Shown here piece after piece: positions 45,601-54,027 of a stretch of DNA of 55,144 bases (its first letter is position 1; each line of letters opens with the position of its first letter). The stretch is from assembly GCA_030057555.1 (NCBI GenBank), contig JASGUU010000042.1, forward strand, positions 1 to 55,144. Reading direction: 5' to 3'. The DNA is from Bacillota bacterium (GTDB taxonomy: Bacteria > Bacillota > Clostridia > Saccharofermentanales > Fastidiosipilaceae). Under the pieces are notes generated by a model, which was not told where the DNA came from, did no database searches, and saw only the letters and a program-made list of their open reading frames with translations. A program made the position numbers and the translations under genes.

Positions 45601-45787
45601 CTAAACCAGCTCAAAAAGGGTGCGGAATGTGGGTTGCGCCTTCTTCTGCATTGCGTTTCGGTTACACCCGTCGGTCGGAACGATGTCTCCCGTCTCGGGA
45701 TTCACTTTACCGATGAGTGTTCGTTTCGCCCTGCGCTTTATCGTTTCCTTATCCCGGTACGCCTTTGACTCGCAGGCGATGAAGCTC
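45601..45787 (-). pseudogene. N-terminal fragment of another transposase
   Basis: An open frame reads ACESKAYRDKETIKRRAKR followed by TLIGKVNPETGDIVPTDG and a stop at 45601. The segment resembles the N-terminus of IS4/IS1634-like transposases (YWDKEKK...KRKLIGKxDPETGEIVPT). It overlaps the right end of the IS element at 45618 and directly abuts the UDP-ManNAc dehydrogenase gene. There is no start or catalytic domain. Confidence 0.55.
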
Positions 45788-45790
45788 GGA

Positions 45791-47017
45791 TCACAGATAA
45801 ACTATGGTATACAAGCCATTCTTAAGAACTCGCTTGGTATCATATATAATTTTACCTTCGAGCAGATTACAGTTGTTTTTTATGTCTTCGTGACCCACCA
45901 TCAGGACCATGAGGTCAATGTCCCTGACGAAATCACTGAAACTATGATACTGGCCCTCGACCAGATCCTGCTTGACCCACGGATCATAGACTCGGAAGTT
46001 ATCGACACCTTGTTGTGATGCATGGGCAAGCAGCTGCAATGTAGGGCTTTCGCGCGTGTCATCAACGTTTTCTTTATATGTCAGCCCATACAATCCCACT
46101 CGGCCATAATCAGCGATACCCTCCTGAGCCATGATCTCCTTGATTCGATAAAACACATATGCGGGCATATTGTCATTGACTCTGCGCGCAGCGAGAATCA
46201 GGTCAACAATATCGGGATTGTCTCCTACCAGGAACCAGGGGTCAATCGGAATGCAATGTCCACCCACACCAGGACCCGGCTGCAAGATATTAACTCGGGG
46301 ATGTCTATTTGCCAGGCTGATAATCTCGTATACATCGATATCATTTGCATGACATATCTTTGCAAGCTCATTCGCAAAGGCAATGTTGATATCGCGGAAT
46401 GTGTTTTCCACGACTTTGGACATTTCAGCAGACTTTATGTCTGTTACCACAATTTCACCTTTACAGAACGAGGCGTATATATTTTTCACCCGCAGTCCAA
46501 TATCGTAATCCTCTGCGCCAATGGTTCGAGAATTTGTGACAAGCTCCTGCAACATGTTTCCGGGAAGTATTCTCTCAGGAGCATGCACCAGGTGAACATC
46601 TCTACCAGTTAAGAAACCTCGTCCCGCAATTTGTGGTTTGATACGCCTCTCAATGGTTCCAGGAGAAATAGTGGATTCAATAATGATCACAGACCCGGAT
46701 AAACAGACATCAAGAATAGAATCTATCGCAGAGACAAGGTAAGAAGGATCGATTTTCTTGGTCAACTTATCATATGGAGTTGGCACAGAAACAATATACA
46801 TGTCTGCTCTTTGGTATTCAGTTGAAAACTGGATGCTATTCTCTACTGCTTTCAGGAAAAGGTCACGGAGCCCTTCTTCTTCGAAAGTGACCTCTCCTTT
46901 TGATAATTGTTCAACCACTCTGGAGTTGATATCGGTGCCAATAACCTCTTCCCCACTCGCTGCAAACATCAAAGCAGTGGGTAAACCTATATAGCCCAGA
47001 CCAATGACATTAATCAT
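45791..47017 (-). CDS. wecC: UDP-N-acetyl-D-mannosamine dehydrogenase
   Basis: 408 aa. Oxidises UDP-ManNAc twice to UDP-ManNAcA with NAD. N-terminal Rossmann loop VIGLGYIGLPTAL, then SVPTPY, a central helical domain and the catalytic cysteine C255 in GVGGHCIPIDPWFL; the C-terminal UDP-binding domain has GLYGLTYKENVDDTRESP. The length and GG-x-C-IPIDP motif favour WecC/EpsD-type over UDP-glucose dehydrogenase. It overlaps the heparinase-like gene by 8 nt, and UDP-GlcNAc 2-epimerase is in the same operon. Confidence 0.92.
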   Translation of the reverse strand: MINVIGLGYIGLPTALMFAASGEEVIGTDINSRVVEQLSKGEVTFEEEGLRDLFLKAVENSIQFSTEYQRADMYIVSVPTPYDKLTKKIDPSYLVSAIDSILDVCLSGSVIIIESTISPGTIERRIKPQIAGRGFLTGRDVHLVHAPERILPGNMLQELVTNSRTIGAEDYDIGLRVKNIYASFCKGEIVVTDIKSAEMSKVVENTFRDINIAFANELAKICHANDIDVYEIISLANRHPRVNILQPGPGVGGHCIPIDPWFLVGDNPDIVDLILAARRVNDNMPAYVFYRIKEIMAQEGIADYGRVGLYGLTYKENVDDTRESPTLQLLAHASQQGVDNFRVYDPWVKQDLVEGQYHSFSDFVRDIDLMVLMVGHEDIKNNCNLLEGKIIYDTKRVLKNGLYTIVYL

Positions 47018-48713
47018 ATTTCATATCCCCATTTCTAAAGTCTACAATATAGCATAGATTAGGATTTTCAGTACGAAACCTGATCAATGTACATTTCTGC
47101 AGCTGACCGAAATCAGGTGCATAGAAAGTTTGCGGTCCTTCCTCCACAATCTCATACTCACTGTTAGTCGAATAAATGACGCAAACTGTCATTGCATTCA
47201 GCTCAACAATAATCCTATCCATTACCCTGTGTACGGAATATGGTTCAGCGACACGCAGATAACTCTCGAGCAGTGTCAATTCACTGCGGGTACTAAAAAC
47301 ATCAGATACAATAAGAACCCGCTTGTCAAGCTCAATTGTTCGAGAGTGTGTGTCACCCAGATAATTCCTGTATGAACCCCGGAAGCGGTTATCAACTAAA
47401 GATGCTTGATGGTGAGATGATCGTCTTGCAACCCGATGTTCACTCCAGCACTCTGATTGTTGCACAGCATTTGCAATTGCCGTGTTATGCGCTTCGGTAG
47501 ATCGAAATAAAGAACGCCAGGGTGTTTGATACGCATATGTACCTTGATTAACGAAAAGAGGCATTTCATGAACTGAGAGTTCAAAACTAAGACAGTCGCA
47601 ATGACCATGCCCTGAATTCTCATTTGGCCCCACTGCACCCGCATCAATGATCATTGATATGTCCGCATCATATAGCTTGTAAAAGCCAGAGTCTGGATAG
47701 CAGTTGCTCTGCGTAACTCGAACTCCGAATCTATCACATGAAGTTTTTAATAGTGCACTGAGATCCTTGGCTACATTATCGCCTGCATCATTGAAAAGAG
47801 GAGTCCTCCCCATACCTTCTTCCAACGAGCTGGCTGCTGAAATCATTTTTTCAACATACATTATCAAAATACGATACCGGTGCGGGTCTATCTGTTCATA
47901 GACAGCACTCACACGCAGCAGGTTTTCAAGCAGAATCTTGTGATACATCAGGCTTAGTTCATAATGCATACCATCGGGCAAAATCTGGCGCGACAGCTCC
48001 CTGATCAGGGCATCAACATGTTTAACAGCCCGATCTCGAGAGTCAAAATAAGCCGAACACAGCGCTGAAGTTAAGAGGTTCTCCAAAAGGTGATTTGCAG
48101 ATAAGTGGTGCTCTAAATTTTTGGACAGGTAGAGGTATTGTGAATACATTGAATCCAGTAAAAGCTGTCTGAAATCGTCAGGGATATCGGACTCAAGCAT
48201 GCCCAATACGACCAGCCAGTTCTGCAATCTCTTGGAGATTACGTAAGGATGATATTTGTGAGGCGACTCAGATTGCAGCCAGTCCAAAACAATATCCTCA
48301 ATCAGGATCATCCACCCGGGGTCTTTACCGACAAGATACTCATGAGCCAGAGGAATAAGATACTCCATATACTGAAGATTGAACTGCCATAAAGGCGTTG
48401 CATCTTCATGCTCTGTCCGGGAAAAAGTCAATTTCCTGCATTCGTGAAGTAAAGTGATATGGCTTTCTTTTATTTCCTCCACGTCGTAGCGTTCTTCATA
48501 GAATTCTTTCCCATCCAAATCGGGCAGAAAGAAGTTCTTCGCGGACATGCCGGGCGTGGGGGCAGGATATTGCTTGACAGCCTGGCCGGAGCTTCTCTTA
48601 ATATGATAGGTGAAACGTGACAGTATCTGTCGCAGCGAGAGATATCTAAGAGTATGAAAATACAAGCCAAAGCGAGCACGAGCAGTCTGGATGTATTTCA
48701 ATATACGGCTCAT
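47010..48713 (-). CDS. Heparinase II/III-like protein (alginate/heparinase lyase fold)
   Basis: 567 aa. An N-terminal alpha-toroid domain (about 90-330) and a C-terminal beta-sandwich (about 340-560). Signature residues: NHLLEN, followed by YHKILLENLLR and SGHGHCDCLSFELS, with GHGHCD matching the GHAH-type metal/catalytic loop of heparinase II/III. No signal peptide. In EPS gene sets such proteins trim or modify uronic-acid polymers, fitting the ManNAcA chemistry of the neighbours. A cytoplasmic location for a polymer lyase is puzzling. Overlaps wecC by 8 nt. Confidence 0.88.
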   Translation of the reverse strand: MSRILKYIQTARARFGLYFHTLRYLSLRQILSRFTYHIKRSSGQAVKQYPAPTPGMSAKNFFLPDLDGKEFYEERYDVEEIKESHITLLHECRKLTFSRTEHEDATPLWQFNLQYMEYLIPLAHEYLVGKDPGWMILIEDIVLDWLQSESPHKYHPYVISKRLQNWLVVLGMLESDIPDDFRQLLLDSMYSQYLYLSKNLEHHLSANHLLENLLTSALCSAYFDSRDRAVKHVDALIRELSRQILPDGMHYELSLMYHKILLENLLRVSAVYEQIDPHRYRILIMYVEKMISAASSLEEGMGRTPLFNDAGDNVAKDLSALLKTSCDRFGVRVTQSNCYPDSGFYKLYDADISMIIDAGAVGPNENSGHGHCDCLSFELSVHEMPLFVNQGTYAYQTPWRSLFRSTEAHNTAIANAVQQSECWSEHRVARRSSHHQASLVDNRFRGSYRNYLGDTHSRTIELDKRVLIVSDVFSTRSELTLLESYLRVAEPYSVHRVMDRIIVELNAMTVCVIYSTNSEYEIVEEGPQTFYAPDFGQLQKCTLIRFRTENPNLCYIVDFRNGDMKYD

Positions 48714-48806
48714 CTATATTATCTGCTCTTCATTTGCTGACTAAAATTTCTGCCTGGCCATTTTTAAGCGCTTCGACCTGCTCATATCTGCTGAGAACAG
48801 TCACTT

Positions 48807-49904
48807 CTACTGGTACTCTGAGGTAATAATATCTGCGATATATTTCGATGCTTTGCCATCACCGTATGGGTTAATAGCCCTGCTCATGGATTCATAGGAT
48901 TTGGGGTCCGAAAGCAGTTCCTTTAATGCATTATATATTCGGTTCTCATTTGTTCCGACCAGTCTGAGAACTCCGGCATCTACTCCTTCAGGCCGTTCCG
49001 TTGTATCTCTCAAAACCAGAACAGGTTTTCCCAAACCAGGGGCTTCTTCCTGAATGCCCCCGCTGTCGGTCAAAATCAGGTAGCTTCGTGCCATGAAGTT
49101 GTGGAAATCAAGAACATCAAGCGGTTCGATCATCCGGACACGAGTTTCATCACTCAGTATTGCGTTTGCTGCCTGTCTAACCAAAGGATTCATATGAATC
49201 GGGTAAACAACTTTAACATCAGGTGTCTCATTTACAATTCGCCTGACTGCCCGGAAAATATTCTCCATCGGTACTCCAAGGTTTTCACGTCTATGTGCCG
49301 TCAAAATGATGAGTCGACTATCGCTGGCCCATTCAAGAACAGGATGCGAGTAATTGGTTCTTACTGTGGTAGCCAACGCGTCTATAACAGTATTGCCTGT
49401 AACAAAAATCCTCTCCGGGGCCCTGCCTTCTTTCAGCAGGTTCTCTTTTGCCTGTTCCGTTGGAGCAAAGTGAAGTTTCGCCAGGATGCTGACGGCCTGC
49501 CGGTTAAACTCTTCGGGATAGGGAGAGTAGATATTATTGGTTCTGAGTCCAGCCTCAACATGACCGATGTCAATGCGGGAATAATAAGCAGAGAGGGCAG
49601 CGGTAAAAGTGGACGAAGTATCTCCGTGTACCAAAAGAAGATCCGGCTTTACCTGGTCCAGAACACTCTTTATGCCTAGCAGTATCTCAGCTGTAACATC
49701 AAAGAGCGTCTGCTTCTCTTTCATAATCCCAAGGTCGAAATGTGGTTTTACACCAAACGTTTTCAAGACCTGATCCAGCATTTCGCGATGCTGCCCGGTA
49801 ACGCACACAATCGTTTCAATTGAAGAGCGCTTCTGCAGTTCCAGAACAAGCGGACACATTTTTATAGCTTCTGGACGTGTGCCAAAGACCACCATCGTTT
49901 TCAT
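48807..49904 (-). CDS. wecB: UDP-N-acetylglucosamine 2-epimerase (non-hydrolysing)
   Basis: 365 aa. Converts UDP-GlcNAc to UDP-ManNAc, the substrate of the dehydrogenase encoded downstream. VFGTRPEAIKMCPLV at the N-terminus, VTGQHREMLDQVL, LLLVHGDTSSTFTAALSAYY, GHVEAGLRT, ILTAHRRENLG and LTDSGGIQEEAPGLGKPVL are all typical of the WecB/MnaA family. Full length. Middle of the GT4-wecB-heparinase-wecC operon (minus strand). Confidence 0.95.
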   Translation of the reverse strand: MKTMVVFGTRPEAIKMCPLVLELQKRSSIETIVCVTGQHREMLDQVLKTFGVKPHFDLGIMKEKQTLFDVTAEILLGIKSVLDQVKPDLLLVHGDTSSTFTAALSAYYSRIDIGHVEAGLRTNNIYSPYPEEFNRQAVSILAKLHFAPTEQAKENLLKEGRAPERIFVTGNTVIDALATTVRTNYSHPVLEWASDSRLIILTAHRRENLGVPMENIFRAVRRIVNETPDVKVVYPIHMNPLVRQAANAILSDETRVRMIEPLDVLDFHNFMARSYLILTDSGGIQEEAPGLGKPVLVLRDTTERPEGVDAGVLRLVGTNENRIYNALKELLSDPKSYESMSRAINPYGDGKASKYIADIITSEYQ

Positions 49905-49937
49905 ATAATCATCAGCCTGCCTTTCTTAGACATATTA

Positions 49938-51155
49938 TCACGATCTGGAGCTTAATTCCTCGAATGAAACTCTAATCAATCGTTCAAAAAGTCTGGCGCT
50001 ATTTTGCCTTGAGTAGGTTGTATGCATTAATTTAATGGCTTTGTCGCGATTTCCAAGGATTTCCTCGTAATTATCCATCATATCTTGAAATGCATCTGCA
50101 ATAGATGCAAGATTCGATACTGGCATTTTGTATCCGAACCCTGTTACATCAATCAATTCTTCTGCATCTCCGGATGCGACTAAAAAAACCGGGCAGCCGA
50201 CCCCGAATGAATCGTAGATTTTCGTAGGGATGCTGTCAGTTAGTTTGTCGTTTTTCAAAGAAACAAAACTGACATGTGCTGCCCGGAGCACCGAGTAAAC
50301 ATCTTCATATGAGATTCGCCCGTGGAAAGCTACATTCGTAATCCGTTCTTCAGCGATTCTGCTTTCCAGACGTTCGCGCTCTGCTCCATCCCCGAATAGC
50401 AAAAACTGGTACGGGCGCTCTTCATTTTGAAAGGCCTTGGCCAGGTCCAGATAGGCGTCCAGATTCTGAGCATAGCCGATGTTGCCAACATAGACTATAT
50501 TGATCTTGTCTGCCATCTTATATTTACGGATGACTGCTTCATTAAATACCGTATTGCTATATGAACAGTCAAATCCATTTGCTATTAAGTGCACTTTGTC
50601 AGACCTGTCATCTGAATTTCCAGATAGAGAGTTGCGGAGTTTACTTGCTTTCCCTTTTGAGACAGTCGTTACTATAGCGGAGGCGTTTAGCATTCGATTT
50701 TTTATCCAGGAGAACAATCGATAATAGATTCCGTCCTCCTTAATGCTATCCATTTCGACTGCTACATCTGGCCATATATCCCGTACATCATATACCAGTA
50801 ATGCGCGTTTCGCTTTCGCAATAAATAATCCGAATATACTGGCTAACGCAGGCGGCGAAGTGCACACCACAACATCCGGTTTGCTGACAAATAAGGCTGA
50901 AATAAACGCACTCAGTCCGAAAGAAAGCTGGTGTAACGCTCGTCGAAGTATTGTCTTCTTTGTCAGTGGAACAGTAAGAGAAAACAAAACTCTCTCGGCA
51001 CGTCCATTTTGCTGCCAGGACTTCTTGTGCTCCGAACTGGTTATCACGAGAACACGATGACCTTTGGATAGCAGCTCTTCGGCAAACGCTCTCATACGTT
51101 TTGCATTTGGAGAACCACCGAGGTTATATTCGTCAGTTACCAGGATAATCTTCAT
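49938..51155 (-). CDS. Glycosyltransferase family 4, EPS biosynthesis
   Basis: 405 aa GT-B fold. The N-terminal acceptor domain starts ILVTDEYNLGGSPNAKRM; the C-terminal nucleotide-sugar domain has IVYVGNIGYAQNLDAYLDL, FLLFGDGAERERLE and YEDVYSVLRAAHVSFVSLKN, the GT4 pattern with D-S-I-P-T-K. Probably transfers a UDP-sugar to the growing repeat unit; the linkage is unknown. First gene of the wecB-wecC operon with a 33-nt gap to wecB. Confidence 0.92.
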   Translation of the reverse strand: MKIILVTDEYNLGGSPNAKRMRAFAEELLSKGHRVLVITSSEHKKSWQQNGRAERVLFSLTVPLTKKTILRRALHQLSFGLSAFISALFVSKPDVVVCTSPPALASIFGLFIAKAKRALLVYDVRDIWPDVAVEMDSIKEDGIYYRLFSWIKNRMLNASAIVTTVSKGKASKLRNSLSGNSDDRSDKVHLIANGFDCSYSNTVFNEAVIRKYKMADKINIVYVGNIGYAQNLDAYLDLAKAFQNEERPYQFLLFGDGAERERLESRIAEERITNVAFHGRISYEDVYSVLRAAHVSFVSLKNDKLTDSIPTKIYDSFGVGCPVFLVASGDAEELIDVTGFGYKMPVSNLASIADAFQDMMDNYEEILGNRDKAIKLMHTTYSRQNSARLFERLIRVSFEELSSRS

Positions 51156-51932
51156 GCTGCTTTCCGCCTGTAGGCACCACGCTTCTTTTTCCTTGCCTAT
51201 TATATACAGTCTTCACATCTTTCGCGTCTCTGACAGTTTAGTCACCGTCCAGCAAATGTATTATCACGTACTCATGACTCGCCTGTGTCCATGCCACGGC
51301 CGGGCCTGGATCGCCGATCGCCATATAAATCCGGCTGGCGGCTCGCAGTGCTGAAGTGTTGCCACAGAGCTTCTGACACTTATCTCTCCGGTACCGTCGT
51401 CCTTTGCGACTGCTTACTCTTAAACAACAATCCCAAAATCTTGATTGGCCAGTGCCCGGAAATGTTCTAAGCCTGTAAGGGCAGATGAGCGCTGGATCGT
51501 GCAAAGAGCATTTTGCGTCGAGCATGCTCGTCTGCGGGCGCTTCAGCTGCAGTGTCAGGCCAGTCTTATGGATCTGTCAATGTATCCGGCATGCCTGCGT
51601 GTTTTTCCATGAAGGCAGAAGACAGGGGCAGTTGATTCCTTTCCTGATTTCACTGCTTTACATGTCCGGCAGCTGGCAAGTGGAGGAGAACACGTTCTTT
51701 GTCGCCTTCCTGGCCGCCCTCGTGCTCATACGATCACAGTGCTTGTGTCAGGGATCTCACGCAGCGACAAAACAGCAGGGATTTAGGCGAAATACATTTG
51801 AGGTAGAATACACTGCACAAATGGCAAATATGAAAGACTGGTTTTTGATGCCTGGTAGGATAGTCCGCCAGTCAGGGTTATTTACCTGATCCTGAAAAGC
51901 ATCATTGTTCAAACCGTTTGGAGGTATGAAGA
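51156..51932. other. 777-bp intergenic region, probably decayed sequence
   Basis: This lies between two divergent glycosyltransferases. Short ORFs exist on both strands but have no recognisable motif, ordinary RBS or codon pattern. Minus-strand frames contain stop-broken fragments that may be remains of a deleted EPS gene or transposase; I cannot identify them. Confidence 0.4.
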
Positions 51933-53051
51933 ATGTCACTTATGACTTTGTTTCTGCTAACTCATATGCCTAACCCAAGATTGAATAAGAGAATTCGATT
52001 GGCTAAGGAGATCGGATCAGCTGAGGTTGTCTGCATAAGAAGGGCCCAGGCCGATCTATGGGAGAAGGAACATCACGATGTTCCCCATCACATCTTCGAG
52101 CAACACTATCCAGACTCTGGTCGCATCCTTCAAAGAATCGTACCAGCGCTGAGGTTTGTGAGATACGCGTATGCTCACATGCGTAAGACCAGACCAAAAT
52201 GCATCTATGTATCGGGTTTTGAGTCTCTTATAGCAGCATCTTTGTATCGTGTAATGAAGCCTAAAACGATTCTTATTTCAGAAGTTGGTGATCTCCGGGA
52301 ACTGTATACACGGGATTCTTTTCTATCAAAAAGGATTCTTCTTACTCTAAACAAAGTCTTATACGCGCGAGTTTCATTGCTGGTGATCACATCTGAAAAG
52401 TTCTATGAGCAGTACTATCAACATCTGATCAGCAGGGAGAAAGTCGTAGTGGAACACAATATACCTGTTCTTGATGCTTTTAAATCATATGTGCGGAAAA
52501 GCAAAGGGAAATACACAGTTGGTTTTATTGGCGCGGTCAGATATATAGAACAGTTGAAGATGCTCATCAAATCAACTGCCCGGCTTCCGGTTGATGTTTT
52601 GATAGCCGGAGGTGGCGAGAACGACTCGGTGTTTGATGAAATCAAGAGATTCTCGTCCAGTTATACCCATGTGCGTATTACTGGTAAATATAACTATTCA
52701 TCGGATATTGCTGACTTGTATGGCGCAATTGATTGCGTCTATGCCGTGTATGATGCAGACCTGCTTAATGTGAGAATTGCTCTGCCCAACCGCCTGTATG
52801 AAGCTGCATATTGTGGCTTGCCCATCATAGTAGCTAAGAGAACATATTTATCTGACATAGTACAGAAGTATTCATTGGGTTACGCAGTTGAACACGATAA
52901 CGAAGCAGAGCTGACCGCCGTCATACAGAACCTGCTGGAGAATTCCGATATTACTGATACCTTCGAACATGCAGGAAGGGCTTTCATGGACACAATCGCA
53001 GCTTCTGGTGTTGACATTCATCTTCGCAGGCTGATCGGTAATGACGCCTGA
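51933..53051 (+). CDS. Glycosyltransferase family 4-like
   Basis: 372 aa, on the opposite strand to the neighbouring EPS genes. N-terminal half with SEVGDLRELYTRDSF; C-terminal GT-B domain with YTVGFIGAVRYIEQLKML, VDVLIAGGGEND and VYDADLLNVRIALPNRLYEAAYCGLPIIVA, a typical GT4 nucleotide-sugar-binding end. Start ATG 51933 has GGAGG 9 nt upstream. AT-richer than the core genes. Donor and acceptor unknown. Confidence 0.88.
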   Translation: MSLMTLFLLTHMPNPRLNKRIRLAKEIGSAEVVCIRRAQADLWEKEHHDVPHHIFEQHYPDSGRILQRIVPALRFVRYAYAHMRKTRPKCIYVSGFESLIAASLYRVMKPKTILISEVGDLRELYTRDSFLSKRILLTLNKVLYARVSLLVITSEKFYEQYYQHLISREKVVVEHNIPVLDAFKSYVRKSKGKYTVGFIGAVRYIEQLKMLIKSTARLPVDVLIAGGGENDSVFDEIKRFSSSYTHVRITGKYNYSSDIADLYGAIDCVYAVYDADLLNVRIALPNRLYEAAYCGLPIIVAKRTYLSDIVQKYSLGYAVEHDNEAELTAVIQNLLENSDITDTFEHAGRAFMDTIAASGVDIHLRRLIGNDA

Positions 53052-53374
53052 CCGCTTGCCCCTGGATTCCTGCGAGAGCTATGCCTTATCCACTTTGCGC
53101 CCCTTAGCTGATGCAGCTGCGTCATTCCAATACCATGAAGGTCCATGATCTTGAATCAGGGCCTTGACTGTCGGGCGCAGGAGGTCCTCATGGTCGATTG
53201 ATGTTACGTGAAACATCGCGCAGCAATATAAAAGATAAATGGGCGTATCGCTCTGATGTTTGTTTATGGAGGCAGCCGAAACACTGGTATTGAGAAAGAT
53301 CCAGAAGGCTTCGATGCTCTGTGCATGTGCTGTGCCGGGAGCAAAAATTGCCTATGTAAAGAACAGACTTGGCA
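53052..53374. other. 323-bp gap without a gene
   Basis: No intact ORF is supported. A minus-strand stretch around 53090-53190 can be read without stops (LLRPTVKALIQDHGPSWYW), but I do not recognise it. Probably eroded EPS or mobile sequence. Confidence 0.4.
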
Positions 53375-53804
53375 TTACTCATCAATACGGGTTCTGCGGA
53401 TCCAATTGCCTGTTCTGGTAATACGAGGATCATTCTTTGTAGAGAGACGAGCAAAACCATCAGCTTCAGCATTGACAGACGTCGAGCGGAACTTGATGAT
53501 TTCAAGCTCCTTCCCGTCCAGAGTGAGACGTGTCTGCCTGTAAAAGACCGGGCCGCCATCTTCCAACTTCATCAGTGTTACCGCCGCGCTTTTCCAGATG
53601 ATATGTGCTGAGGTTGTCCTTGAAGTTGAAGCGAAGCACAGGTGGACGAAAGAGGTAGTATTTCATCACCAGGTTCTGGCTGAATGTATGCGAAAAGGTG
53701 CCCTTTGCTGGCTGCACAAACTTCAGCAGGTCATTTCGCATGGCAGAAGGGATCCTGTACAGATAAAGCACCTCGGCTCCTTCTGCATGTTCGACACTAT
53801 ACAA
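53375..53804 (-). pseudogene. Decayed polyprenyl glycosylphosphotransferase (WbaP/EpsE type)
   Basis: Two frames carry parts of one family. Upstream (frame ending 53502) reads MRNDLLKFVQPAKGTF and LSTYHLEKR, like the linker before the catalytic region. Downstream (53572-53375) reads KLEDGGPVFYRQTRLTLDGK, then KFRS, ARLSTKNDPRIT and IRRTRIDE, with a stop exactly where the catalytic core should go on (DELPQ...). The membrane helix normally between the two parts and the whole C-terminal third are missing. This is a second, broken initiating transferase beside the intact one at 42947. Confidence 0.78.
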
Positions 53805-54027
53805 CGATCGTAGCCATCACAGATATCATAGTGCAATCATCTCAAGCTGTTTTGGGAAAGGATATTCATCCGTTCTTTGTCCCAGATATGGTTGTCATCA
53901 TATACGACTGTGGACAGTTCCAGCTCGGCGGTAACATAAGCGAACAGGCAGGTGGCTCTTTCAGAACGCGCTTTGCGCTCTGATATCAGGCCATTCAGGA
54001 CGGCGCAGCAGGCCCTGCATGTACTCC

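Larger units (their letters stand above)
43741..45634. mobile_element. IS1634-family insertion sequence, degraded
   Basis: 1894 bp bounded by 17-bp perfect terminal inverted repeats: ACCCACATTCCGCACCC at 43741-43757 and its reverse complement at 45618-45634. Inside are, on the minus strand, a small DUF6788-type ORF and a transposase broken into frames. I see no clear target duplication flanking it. A short GTGCCGTC/GACGGCAC stem (45571-45590) lies near the right end. Confidence 0.85.

Noticed and set aside
51485-51889. Plus-strand ORF in the gap before the second glycosyltransferase
   Set aside because: No motif, no convincing Shine-Dalgarno and Cys-rich shadow-like composition.
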